Notes under the pieces: generated by a model
The model's database searches: none
What the model saw: the letters and a program-made list of their open reading frames with translations, nothing else
Told to the model about the DNA's origin: nothing
Translations under genes and position numbers: made by a program
NCBI GenBank assembly: GCA_032718475.1
Contig: JAUCBJ010004444.1
Location: forward strand, 49,898 to 113,897
DNA: 64,000 bases
Reading direction: 5' to 3'
Source: Nemertoderma westbladi
Taxonomy: Eukaryota; Xenacoelomorpha; Nemertodermatida; Nemertodermatidae
Shown: positions 48,301-62,723 of the stretch, one piece after another
Position numbering within the stretch: position 1 is the first letter of the stretch
Layout of the letters: the number at the start of each line of letters is the position of its first letter

Positions 48301-48619
48301 TGGAAAGCGCGATGCCACACAACTGATACACATACAACGCACACGTGCTCTCCAATGGAAAGCGCGATGCCACACAACTGATACACATACAACGCACACG
48401 TGCTCTCCAATGGAAAGCGCGATGCCACACAACTGATACACATACAACGCACACGTGCTCTCCAATGGAAAGCGCGATGCCACACAACTGATACACATAC
48501 AACGCACACGTGCTCTCCAATGGAAAGCGCGATGCCACACAACTGATACACATACAACGCACACGTGCTCTCCAATGGAAAGCGCGATGCCACACAACTG
48601 ATACACATACAACGCACTC

Positions 48620-49520
48620 GTGTTCTCCAGTGGAAAGCGCGATGCCACACAACTGATACACATACAACGCACACGTGCTCTCCAGTGGAAAGCGCGATGC
48701 CACACAACTGATACACATACAACGCACACGTGCTCTCCCGGTGATGCCACACAACTGATACACATACAACGCACACGTGCTCTCCAATGGAAAGCGCGAT
48801 GCCACACAACTGATACACATACAACGCACACGTGCTCTCCAATGGAAAGCGCGATGCCACACAACTGATACACATACAACGCACACGTGCTCTCCAATGG
48901 AAAGCGCGATGCCACACAACTGATACACATACAACGCACACGTGCTCTCCAATGGAAAGCGCGATGCCACACAACTGATACACATACAACGCACTCGTGT
49001 TCTCCAGTGGAAAGCGCGATGCCACACAACTGATACACATACAACGCACTCGTGTTCTCCAGTGGAAAGCGCGATGCCACACAACTGATACACATACAAC
49101 GCACTCGTGTTCTCCAGTGGAAAGCGCGATGCCACACAACTGATACACATACAACGCACACGTGCTCTCCAATGGAAAGCGCGATGCCACACAACTGATA
49201 CACATACAACGCACTCGTGTTCTCCAGTGGAAAGCGCGATGCCACACAACTGATACACATACAACGCACTCGTGTTCTCCAGTGGAAAGCGCGATGCCAC
49301 ACAACTGATACACATACAACGCACACGTGCTCTCCAGTGGAAAGCGCGATGCCACACAACTGATACACATACAACGCACACGTGCTCTCCCGGTGATGCC
49401 ACACAACTGATACACATACAACGCACACGTGCTCTCCAATGGAAAGCGCGATGCCACACAACTGATACACATACAACGCACACGTGCTCTCCAATGGAAA
49501 GCGCGATGCCACACAACTGA
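48620..49520. repeat. 652-bp higher-order repeat (12 units)
   Basis: 48620-48868 and 49272-49520 carry the same variant order; offset 652 bp equals eleven long plus one short unit. Confidence 0.7.
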
Positions 49521-52500
49521 TACACATACAACGCACACGTGCTCTCCAATGGAAAGCGCGATGCCACACAACTGATACACATACAACGCACACGTGCTCT
49601 CCAATGGAAAGCGCGATGCCACACAACTGATACACATACAACGCACTCGTGTTCTCCAGTGGAAAGCGCGATGCCACACAACTGATACACATACAACGCA
49701 CTCGTGTTCTCCAATGGAAAGCGCGATGCCACACAACTGATACACATACAACGCACACGTGCTCTCCAATGGAAAGCGCGATGCCACACAACTGATACAC
49801 ATACAACGCACACGTGCTCTCCAATGGAAAGCGCGATGCCACACAACTGATACACATACAACGCACACGTGCTCTCCAATGGAAAGCGCGATGCCACACA
49901 ACTGATACACATACAACGCACACGTGCTCTCCAATGGAAAGCGCGATGCCACACAACTGATACACATACAACGCACTCGTGTTCTCCAGTGGAAAGCGCG
50001 ATGCCACACAACTGATACACATACAACGCACACGTGCTCTCCAATGGAAAGCGCGATGCCACACAACTGATACACATACAACGCACACGTGCTCTCCAAT
50101 GGAAAGCGCGATGCCACACAACTGATACACATACAACGCACTCGTGTTCTCCAGTGGAAAGCGCGATGCCACACAACTGATACACATACAACGCACACGT
50201 GCTCTCCAATGGAAAGCGCGATGCCACACAACTGATACACATACAACGCACTCGTGTTCTCCAGTGGAAAGCGCGATGCCACACAACTGATACACATACA
50301 ACGCACTCGTGCTCTCCAATGGAAAGCGCGATGCCACACAACTGATACACATACAACGCACACGTGCTCTCCAATGGAAAGCGCGATGCCACACAACTGA
50401 TACACATACAACGCACTCGTGTTCTCCAGTGGAAAGCGCGATGCCACACAACTGATACACATACAACGCACTCGTGCTCTCCAATGGAAAGCGCGATGCC
50501 ACACAACTGATACACATACAACGCACTCGTGCTCTCCAATGGAAAGCGCGATGCCACACAACTGATACACATACAACGCACACGTGCTCTCCAATGGAAA
50601 GCGCGATGCCACACAACTGATACACATACAACGCACTCGTGCTCTCCAGTGGAAAGCGCGATGCCACACAACTGATACACATACAACGCACTCGTGCTCT
50701 CCAGTGGAAAGCGCGATGCCACACAACTGATACACATACAACGCACACGTGCTCTCCAATGGAAAGCGCGATGCCACACAACTGATACACATACAACGCA
50801 CTCGTGTTCTCCAGTGGAAAGCGCGATGCCACACAACTGATACACATACAACGCACACGTGCTCTCCAATGGAAAGCGCGATGCCACACAACTGATACAC
50901 ATACAACGCACACGTGCTCTCCAATGGAAAGCGCGATGCCACACAACTGATACACATACAACGCACACGTGCTCTCCAATGGAAAGCGCGATGCCACACA
51001 ACTGATACACATACAACGCACTCGTGCTCTCCAGTGGAAAGCGCGATGCCACACAACTGATACACATACAACGCACACGTGCTCTCCAATGGAAAGCGCG
51101 ATGCCACACAACTGATACACATACAACGCACTCGTGTTCTCCAGTGGAAAGCGCGATGCCACACAACTGATACACATACAACGCACTCGTGCTCTCCAAT
51201 GGAAAGCGCGATGCCACACAACTGATACACATACAACGCACACGTGCTCTCCAATGGAAAGCGCGATGCCACACAACTGATACACATACAACGCACTCGT
51301 GTTCTCCAGTGGAAAGCGCGATGCCACACAACTGATACACATACAACGCACTCGTGCTCTCCAATGGAAAGCGCGATGCCACACAACTGATACACATACA
51401 ACGCACTCGTGCTCTCCAATGGAAAGCGCGATGCCACACAACTGATACACATACAACGCACACGTGCTCTCCAATGGAAAGCGCGATGCCACACAACTGA
51501 TACACATACAACGCACACGTGCTCTCCAATGGAAAGCGCGATGCCACACAACTGATACACATACAACGCACACGTGCTCTCCAATGGAAAGCGCGATGCC
51601 ACACAACTGATACACATACAACGCACACGTGCTCTCCAATGGAAAGCGCGATGCCACACAACTGATACACATACAACGCACACGTGCTCTCCAATGGAAA
51701 GCGCGATGCCACACAACTGATACACATACAACGCACTCGTGTTCTCCAGTGGAAAGCGCGATGCCACACAACTGATACACATACAACGCACACGTGCTCT
51801 CCAATGGAAAGCGCGATGCCACACAACTGATACACATACAACGCACTCGTGTTCTCCAGTGGAAAGCGCGATGCCACACAACTGATACACATACAACGCA
51901 CACGTGCTCTCCAATGGAAAGCGCGATGCCACACAACTGATACACATACAACGCACTCGTGTTCTCCAGTGGAAAGCGCGATGCCACACAACTGATACAC
52001 ATACAACGCACTCGTGTTCTCCAGTGGAAAGCGCGATGCCACACAACTGATACACATACAACGCACACGTGCTCTCCAATGGAAAGCGCGATGCCACACA
52101 ACTGATACACATACAACGCACTCGTGTTCTCCAGTGGAAAGCGCGATGCCACACAACTGATACACATACAACGCACACGTGCTCTCCAATGGAAAGCGCG
52201 ATGCCACACAACTGATACACATACAACGCACACGTGCTCTCCAATGGAAAGCGCGATGCCACACAACTGATACACATACAACGCACTCGTGTTCTCCAGT
52301 GGAAAGCGCGATGCCACACAACTGATACACATACAACGCACTCGTGCTCTCCAATGGAAAGCGCGATGCCACACAACTGATACACATACAACGCACTCGT
52401 GTTCTCCAGTGGAAAGCGCGATGCCACACAACTGATACACATACAACGCACTCGTGCTCTCCAATGGAAAGCGCGATGCCACACAACTGATACACATACA

Positions 52501-55500
52501 ACGCACTCGTGCTCTCCAATGGAAAGCGCGATGCCACACAACTGATACACATACAACGCACACGTGCTCTCCAATGGAAAGCGCGATGCCACACAACTGA
52601 TACACATACAACGCACACGTGCTCTCCAATGGAAAGCGCGATGCCACACAACTGATACACATACAACGCACTCGTGTTCTCCAGTGGAAAGCGCGATGCC
52701 ACACAACTGATACACATACAACGCACTCGTGTTCTCCAATGGAAAGCGCGATGCCACACAACTGATACACATACAACGCACTCGTGTTCTCCAGTGGAAA
52801 GCGCGATGCCACACAACTGATACACATACAACGCACTCGTGCTCTCCAATGGAAAGCGCGATGCCACACAACTGATACACATACAACGCACACGTGCTCT
52901 CCAATGGAAAGCGCGATGCCACACAACTGATACACATACAACGCACTCGTGTTCTCCAGTGGAAAGCGCGATGCCACACAACTGATACACATACAACGCA
53001 CTCGTGTTCTCCAGTGGAAAGCGCGATGCCACACAACTGATACACATACAACGCACTCGTGCTCTCCAGTGGAAAGCGCGATGCCACACAACTGATACAC
53101 ATACAACGCACACGTGCTCTCCAATGGAAAGCGCGATGCCACACAACTGATACACATACAACGCACACGTGCTCTCCAATGGAAAGCGCGATGCCACACA
53201 ACTGATACACATACAACGCACACGTGCTCTCCAATGGAAAGCGCGATGCCACACAACTGATACACATACAACGCACACGTGCTCTCCAATGGAAAGCGCG
53301 ATGCCACACAACTGATACACATACAACGCACTCGTGCTCTCCCGGCGATGCCACACAACTGATACACATACAACGCACTCGTGCTCTCCCGGGCGATGCC
53401 ACACAACTGATACACATACAACGCACTCGTGCTCTCCAATGGAAAGCGCGATGCCACACAACTGATACACATACAACGCACACGTGCTCTCCAATGGAAA
53501 GCGCGATGCCACACAACTGATACACATACAACGCACTCGTGCTCTCCAGGCGGATGCCACACAACTGATACACATACAACGCACTCGTGCTCTCCCGGAA
53601 AGCGCGATGCCACACAACTGATACACATACAACGCACTCGTGCTCTCCAATGGAAAGCGCGATGCCACACAACTGATACACATACAACGCACACGTGCTC
53701 TCCAATGGAAAGCGCGATGCCACACAACTGATACACATACAACGCACACGTGCTCTCCAATGGAAAGCGCGATGCCACACAACTGATACACATACAACGC
53801 ACACGTGCTCTCCAATGGAAAGCGCGATGCCACACAACTGATACACATACAACGCACACGTGCTCTCCAATGGAAAGCGCGATGCCACACAACTGATACA
53901 CATACAACGCACACGTGCTCTCCAATGGAAAGCGCGATGCCACACAACTGATACACATACAACGCACTCGTGCTCTCCATGCGCGATGCCACACAACTGA
54001 TACACATACAACGCACTCGTGCTCTCCCGACGCGATGCCACACAACTGATACACATACAACGCACTCGTGCTCTCCAATGGAAAGCGCGATGCCACACAA
54101 CTGATACACATACAACGCACACGTGCTCTCCAATGGAAAGCGCGATGCCACACAACTGATACACATACAACGCACACGTGCTCTCCAATGGAAAGCGCGA
54201 TGCCACACAACTGATACACATACAACGCACACGTGCTCTCCAATGGAAAGCGCGATGCCACACAACTGATACACATACAACGCACACGTGCTCTCCAATG
54301 GAAAGCGCGATGCCACACAACTGATACACATACAACGCACACGTGCTCTCCAATGGAAAGCGCGATGCCACACAACTGATACACATACAACGCACACGTG
54401 CTCTCCAATGGAAAGCGCGATGCCACACAACTGATACACATACAACGCACTCGTGCTCTCCCGAGCGATGCCACACAACTGATACACATACAACGCACTC
54501 GTGCTCTCCATGGAAAGCGCGATGCCACACAACTGATACACATACAACGCACTCGTGCTCTCCAATGGAAAGCGCGATGCCACACAACTGATACACATAC
54601 AACGCACACGTGCTCTCCAATGGAAAGCGCGATGCCACACAACTGATACACATACAACGCACACGTGCTCTCCAATGGAAAGCGCGATGCCACACAACTG
54701 ATACACATACAACGCACACGTGCTCTCCAATGGAAAGCGCGATGCCACACAACTGATACACATACAACGCACTCGTGCTCTCCCGGCGATGCCACACAAC
54801 TGATACACATACAACGCACTCGTGCTCTCCAATGGAAAGCGCGATGCCACACAACTGATACACATACAACGCACACGTGCTCTCCAATGGAAAGCGCGAT
54901 GCCACACAACTGATACACATACAACGCACACGTGCTCTCCAATGGAAAGCGCGATGCCACACAACTGATACACATACAACGCACTCGTGCTCTCCAGTGG
55001 AAAGCGCGATGCCACACAACTGATACACATACAACGCACTCGTGTTCTCCAGTGGAAAGCGCGATGCCACACAACTGATACACATACAACGCACTCGTGC
55101 TCTCCAATGGAAAGCGCGATGCCACACAACTGATACACATACAACGCACACGTGCTCTCCAATGGAAAGCGCGATGCCACACAACTGATACACATACAAC
55201 GCACTCGTGCTCTCCCGGCGATGCCACACAACTGATACACATACAACGCACACGTGCTCTCCAATGGAAAGCGCGATGCCACACAACTGATACACATACA
55301 ACGCACTCGTGTTCTCCAATGGAAAGCGCGATGCCACACAACTGATACACATACAACGCACTCGTGCTCTCCAATGGAAAGCGCGATGCCACACAACTGA
55401 TACACATACAACGCACTCGTGCTCTCCAATGGAAAGCGCGATGCCACACAACTGATACACATACAACGCACACGTGCTCTCCAATGGAAAGCGCGATGCC

Positions 55501-55913
55501 ACACAACTGATACACATACAACGCACTCGTGCTCTCCAATGGAAAGCGCGATGCCACACAACTGATACACATACAACGCACTCGTGCTCTCCAATGGAAA
55601 GCGCGATGCCACACAACTGATACACATACAACGCACTCGTGCTCTCCAATGGAAAGCGCGATGCCACACAACTGATACACATACAACGCACTCGTGCTCT
55701 CCAATGGAAAGCGCGATGCCACACAACTGATACACATACAACGCACACGTGCTCTCCAATGGAAAGCGCGATGCCACACAACTGATACACATACAACGCA
55801 CACGTGCTCTCCAATGGAAAGCGCGATGCCACACAACTGATACACATACAACGCACTCGTGCTCTCCAATGGAAAGCGCGATGCCACACAACTGATACAC
55901 ATACAACGCACTC

Positions 55914-57960
55914 GTGCTCTCCAATGGAAAGCGCGATGCCACACAACTGATACACATACAACGCACACGTGCTCTCCAATGGAAAGCGCGATGCCACACA
56001 ACTGATACACATACAGCGCACTCGTGCTCTCCCGGTGATGCCACACAACTGATACACATACAACGCACTCGTGCTCTCCAATGGAAAGCGCGATGCCACA
56101 CAACTGATACACATACAGCGCACTCGTGCTCTCCCGGTGATGCCACACAACTGATACACATACAACGCACTCGTGCTCTCCAATGGAAAGCGCGATGCCA
56201 CACAACTGATACACATACAACGCACTCGTGTTCTCCCGGCGATGCCACACAACTGATACACATACAACGCACACGTGCTCTCCAATGGAAAGCGCGATGC
56301 CACACAACTGATACACATACAACGCACTCGTGCCCTCCCGGTGATGCCACACAACTGATACACATACAACGCACTCGTGTTCTCCAATGGAAAGCGCGAT
56401 GCCACACAACTGATACACATACAACGCACTCGTGCTCTCCAATGGAAAGCGCGATGCCACACAACTGATACACATACAACGCACTCGTGCTCTCCAATGG
56501 AAAGCGCGATGCCACACAACTGATACACATACAACGCACTCGTGCCCTCCCGGCGATGCCACACAACTGATACACATACAACGCACACGTGCTCTCCAAT
56601 GGAAAGCGCGATGCCACACAACTGATACACATACAACGCACACGTGCTCTCCAATGGAAAGCGCGATGCCACACAACTGATACACATACAACGCACTCGT
56701 GTTCTCCAATGGAAAGCGCGATGCCACACAACTGATACACATACAACGCACTCGTGCTCTCCCGGCGATGCCACACAACTGATACACATACAACGCACAC
56801 GTGCTCTCCAATGGAAAGCGCGATGCCACACAACTGATACACATACAACGCACACGTGCTCTCCAATGGAAAGCGCGATGCCACACAACTGATACACATA
56901 CAACGCACTCGTGTTCTCCAATGGAAAGCGCGATGCCACACAACTGATACACATACAACGCACTCGTGCTCTCCAATGGAAAGCGCGATGCCACACAACT
57001 GATACACATACAACGCACTCGTGCTCTCCAATGGAAAGCGCGATGCCACACAACTGATACACATACAACGCACTCGTGTTCTCCAATGGAAAGCGCGATG
57101 CCACACAACTGATACACATACAACGCACTCGTGCTCTCCAATGGAAAGCGCGATGCCACACAACTGATACACATACAACGCACTCGTGCTCTCCAATGGA
57201 AAGCGCGATGCCACACAACTGATACACATACAACGCACTCGTGCTCTCCAATGGAAAGCGCGATGCCACACAACTGATACACATACAACGCACACGTGCT
57301 CTCCAATGGAAAGCGCGATGCCACACAACTGATACACATACAACGCACTCGTGCTCTCCAATGGAAAGCGCGATGCCACACAACTGATACACATACAACG
57401 CACTCGTGCTCTCCAATGGAAAGCGCGATGCCACACAACTGATACACATACAACGCACACGTGCTCTCCAATGGAAAGCGCGATGCCACACAACTGATAC
57501 ACATACAGCGCACTCGTGCTCTCCCGGTGATGCCACACAACTGATACACATACAACGCACTCGTGCTCTCCAATGGAAAGCGCGATGCCACACAACTGAT
57601 ACACATACAGCGCACTCGTGCTCTCCCGGTGATGCCACACAACTGATACACATACAACGCACTCGTGCTCTCCAATGGAAAGCGCGATGCCACACAACTG
57701 ATACACATACAACGCACTCGTGTTCTCCCGGCGATGCCACACAACTGATACACATACAACGCACACGTGCTCTCCAATGGAAAGCGCGATGCCACACAAC
57801 TGATACACATACAACGCACTCGTGCCCTCCCGGTGATGCCACACAACTGATACACATACAACGCACTCGTGTTCTCCAATGGAAAGCGCGATGCCACACA
57901 ACTGATACACATACAACGCACTCGTGCTCTCCAATGGAAAGCGCGATGCCACACAACTGA
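55914..57960. repeat. 1492-bp higher-order repeat (28 units)
   Basis: 55914-56468 and 57406-57960 are identical in translated variant pattern, including two CAGCGCACTCG units and one CGTGTTCTCCCGG unit. The offset of 1492 bp equals 22 long plus 6 short units. Confidence 0.75.
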
Positions 57961-60900
57961 TACACATACAACGCACACGTGCTCTCCAATGGAAAGCGCG
58001 ATGCCACACAACTGATACACATACAACGCACTCGTGCCCTCCCGGTGATGCCACACAACTGATACACATACAACGCACTCGTGCTCTCCAATGGAAAGCG
58101 CGATGCCACACAACTGATACACATACAGCGCACTCGTGCTCTCCCGGTGATGCCACACAACTGATACACATACAGCGCACTCGTGCTCTCCCGGTGATGC
58201 CACACAACTGATACACATACAACGCCCTCGTGCTCTCCAATGGAAAGCGCGATGCCACACAACTGATACACATACAACGCACACGTGCTCTCCAATGGAA
58301 AGCGCGATGCCACACAACTGATACACATACAACGCACTCGTGCTCTCCAATGGAAAGCGCGATGCCACACAACTGATACACATACAACGCCCTCGTGCTC
58401 TCCAATGGAAAGCGCGATGCCACACAACTGATACACATACAACGCCCTCGTGCTCTCCAATGGAAAGCGCGATGCCACACAACTGATACACATACAACGC
58501 CCTCGTGCTCTCCAATGGAAAGCGCGATGCCACACAACTGATACACATACAACGCACACGTGCTCTCCAATGGAAAGCGCGATGCCACACAACTGATACA
58601 CATACAACGCACTCGTGCTCTCCAATGGAAAGCGCGATGCCACACAACTGATACACATACAACGCACTCGTGCTCTCCAATGGAAAGCGCGATGCCACAC
58701 AACTGATACACATACAACGCACACGTGCTCTCCAATGGAAAGCGCGATGCCACACAACTGATACACATACAACGCCCTCGTGCTCTCCAATGGAAAGCGC
58801 GATGCCACACAACTGATACACATACAACGCACACGTGCTCTCCAATGGAAAGCGCGATGCCACACAACTGATACACATACAACGCACACGTGCTCTCCAA
58901 TGGAAAGCGCGATGCCACACAACTGATACACATACAACGCACTCGTGCCCTCCCGGTGATGCCACACAACTGATACACATACAACGCACACGTGCTCTCC
59001 AATGGAAAGCGCGATGCCACACAACTGATACACATACAACGCACTCGTGCTCTCCAATGGAAAGCGCGATGCCACACAACTGATACACATACAACGCACT
59101 CGTGCTCTCCCGGTGATGCCACACAACTGATACACATACAACGCACTTGTGTTCTCCAATGGAAAGCGCGATGCCACACACCTGATACACATACAACGCA
59201 CTCGTGCTCTCCCGGTGATGCCACACAACTGATACACATACAACGCACTCGTGCTCTCCAATGGAAAGCGCGATGCCACACAACTGATACACATACAACG
59301 CACTCGTGCTCTCCAATGGAAAGCGCGATGCCACACAACTGATACACATACAACGCACTCGTGCTCTCCCGGTGATGCCACATAACTGATACACATACAA
59401 CGCACTCGTGCCCTCCCGGTGATGCCACACAACTGATACACATACAACGCACACGTGCCCTCCCGGTGATGCCACACAACTGATACACATACAACGCACT
59501 CGTGCTCTCCAATGGAAAGCGCGATGCCACACAACTGATACACATACAACGCACTCGTGCTCTCCCGGTGATGCCACACAACTGATACACATACAACGCA
59601 CTCGTGCTCTCCAATGGAAAGCGCGATGCCACACAACTGATACACATACAACGCACTCGTGCTCTCCCAGTGATGCCACACAACTGATACACATACAACG
59701 CACTCGTGCTCTCCAATGGAAAGCGCGATGCCACACAACTGATACACATACAACGCACTCGTGCTCTCCCGGTGATGCCACACAACTGATACACATACAA
59801 CGCACTCGTGCTCTCCAGGTGATGCCACACAACTGATACACATACAACGCACTCGTGCTCTCCAATGGAAAGCGCGATGCCACACAACTGATACACATAC
59901 AACGCACTCGTGCTCTCCCGGTGATGCCACACAACTGATACACAAACAACGCACTCGTGCTCTCCAAGGGAAAGCGCGATGCCACACAACTGATACACAT
60001 ACAACGCACTCGTGCTCTCCAAGGGAAAGCGCGATGCCACACAACTGATACACATACAACGCTCTCGTGCTCTCCCAGTGATGCCACACAACTGATACAC
60101 AAACAACGCACTCGTGCTCTCCAAGGGAAAGCGCGATGCCACACAACTGATACACATACAACGCACTCGTGTTCTCCAGTGGAAAGCGCGATGCCACACA
60201 ACTGATACACATACAACGCACTCGTGTTCTCCAGTGGAAAGCGCGATGCCACACAACTGATACACATACAACGCACTCGTGCTCTCCAATGGAAAGCGCG
60301 ATGCCACACACCTGATACACATACAACGCACTCGTGCTCTCCCGGTGATGCCACACAACTGATACACAAACAACGCACTCGTGCTCTCCAAGGGAAAGCG
60401 CGATGCCACACAACTGATACACATACAACGCACTCGTGTTCTCCAGTGGAAAGCGCGATGCCACACAACTGATACACATACAACGCACTCGTGCTCTCCA
60501 AGGGAAAGCGCGATGCCACATAACTGATACACATACAAACGCACACGTGCCCTCCCGGCGATGCCACACAACTGATACTCATACAACGCACTCGTGCTCT
60601 CCCAGTGATGCCACATAACTGATACACATACAACGCACTCGTGCTCTCCAATGGAAAGCGCGATGCCACACAACTGATACACATACAGCGCACTCGTGCT
60701 CTCCAAGGGAAAGCGCGATGCCACACAACTGATACACATACAACGCACTCGTGCTCTCCCAGTGATGCCACATAACTGATACTCATACAACGCACTCGTG
60801 TTCTCCAATGGAAAGCGCGATGCCACACAACTGATACACATACAACGCACTCGTGCTCTCCCAGTGATGCCACATAACTGATACACATACAACGCACTCG

Positions 60901-61370
60901 TGCTCTCCAATGGAAAGCGCGATGCCACACAACTGATACACATACAGCGCACTCGTGCTCTCCAAGGGAAAGCGCGATGCCACACAACTGATACACATAC
61001 AACGCACTCGTGTTCTCCAGTGGAAAGCGCGATGCCACACAACTGATACACATACAACGCACTCGTGCTCTCCCAGTGATGCCACATAACTGATACACAT
61101 ACAACGCACTCGTGCTCTCCAATGGAAAGCGCGATGCCACACAACTGATACACATACAACGCACTCGTGTTCTCCAGTGGAAAGCGCGATGCCACACAAC
61201 TGATACACATACAACGCACACGTGCCCTCCCGGCGATGCCACACAACTGATACTCATACAACGCACTCGTGCTCTCCCAGTGATGCCACATAACTGATAC
61301 ACATACAACGCACTCGTGCTCTCCAATGGAAAGCGCGATGCCACACAACTGATACACATACAGCGCACTC

Positions 61371-62649
61371 GTGCTCTCCAAGGGAAAGCGCGATGCCACA
61401 CAACTGATACACATACAACGCACTCGTGTTCTCCAGTGGAAAGCGCGATGCCACACAACTGATACACATACAAACGCACACGTGCCCTCCCGGCGATGCC
61501 ACACAACTGATACTCATACAACGCACTCGTGCTCTCCCAGTGATGCCACATAACTGATACACATACAACGCACTCGTGCTCTCCAATGGAAAGCGCGATG
61601 CCACACAACTGATACACATACAGCGCACTCGTGCTCTCCAAGGGAAAGCGCGATGCCACACAACTGATACACATACAACGCACTCGTGTTCTCCAGTGGA
61701 AAGCGCGATGCCACACAACTGATACACATACAACGCACTCGTGTTCTCCAATGGAAAGCGCGATGCCACACAACTGATACACATACAATGCACTCGTGCC
61801 CTCCCGGTGATGCCACACAACTGATACACATACAACGCACTCGTGCTCTCCAATGGAAAGCGCGATGCCACACAACTGATACACATACAACGCACTCGTG
61901 CTCTCCAGGTGATGCCACACAACTGATACACATACAACGCACTCGTGCTCTCCAGGTGATGCCACACAACTGATACACATACAACGCACTCGTGCTCTCC
62001 AATGGAAAGCGCGATGCCACACAACTGATACACATACAGCGCACTCGTGCTCTCCAAGGGAAAGCGCGATGCCACACAACTGATACACATACAACGCACT
62101 CGTGTTCTCCAGTGGAAAGCGCGATGCCACACAACTGATACACATACAAACGCACACGTGCCCTCCCGGCGATGCCACACAACTGATACTCATACAACGC
62201 ACTCGTGCTCTCCCAGTGATGCCACATAACTGATACACATACAACGCACTCGTGCTCTCCAATGGAAAGCGCGATGCCACACAACTGATACACATACAGC
62301 GCACTCGTGCTCTCCAAGGGAAAGCGCGATGCCACACAACTGATACACATACAACGCACTCGTGTTCTCCAGTGGAAAGCGCGATGCCACACAACTGATA
62401 CACATACAACGCACTCGTGTTCTCCAATGGAAAGCGCGATGCCACACAACTGATACACATACAATGCACTCGTGCCCTCCCGGTGATGCCACACAACTGA
62501 TACACATACAACGCACTCGTGCTCTCCAATGGAAAGCGCGATGCCACACAACTGATACACATACAACGCACTCGTGCTCTCCAGGTGATGCCACACAACT
62601 GATACACATACAACGCACTCGTGCTCTCCAGGTGATGCCACACAACTGA
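61371..62649. repeat. 676-bp higher-order repeat at right margin (13 units)
   Basis: 61371-61973 recurs at 62047-62649, including the rare ACAATGCACTCG unit (61790 and 62463) and paired CCAGGTGATG units. The offset of 676 bp equals eight long and five short units plus one inserted A. Confidence 0.8.
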
Positions 62650-62723
62650 TACACATACAACGCACTCGTGCTCTCCAATGGAAAGCGCGATGCCACACAA
62701 CTGATACACATACAACGCACTCG

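Larger units (their letters stand above)
26577..62723. repeat. Giant satellite array, 55-bp and 47-bp units, about 670 copies
   Basis: The unit reads GCGATGCCACACAACTGATA, then CACATACAACGCAC(T/A)CGTG, then CTCTCC and a variable joint. The long form ends the joint in AATGGAAAGC (55 bp); the short form in CGGC or CGGT running straight into GATGCC (47 bp). The main internal polymorphism is CACT/CACA/CCCT before CGTG. Left margin units often have CTAATGG instead of CCAATGG; right margin units often have CATAACTG, ACTCATAC, AAGGGAAAG or an extra A in CAAACG. The CACA form creates CACGTG. No unique sequence interrupts it. All three - strand frames are stop-free across most of the array because neither common unit contains a stop there; I regard these frames as artefacts. 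Confidence 0.98.

Noticed and set aside
30645-62715. Giant - strand reading frames of about 9300-10,100 residues
   Set aside because: All three frames are open at once over the same DNA, they consist only of the satellite unit read in rotation, and they open and close where marginal unit variants create or remove stops. This is a property of the unit, not a gene.
26577-62723. CRISPR-like array (constant part plus variable joint)
   Set aside because: The variable part is only 2-10 bp and takes few forms, there are no unique spacers and no cas genes, and the context is eukaryotic.
26577-62723. Telomeric or CENP-B-box satellite
   Set aside because: No TTAGGG- or TTAGG-like motif and no CENP-B box pattern in the unit; a centromeric role cannot be judged from sequence alone.
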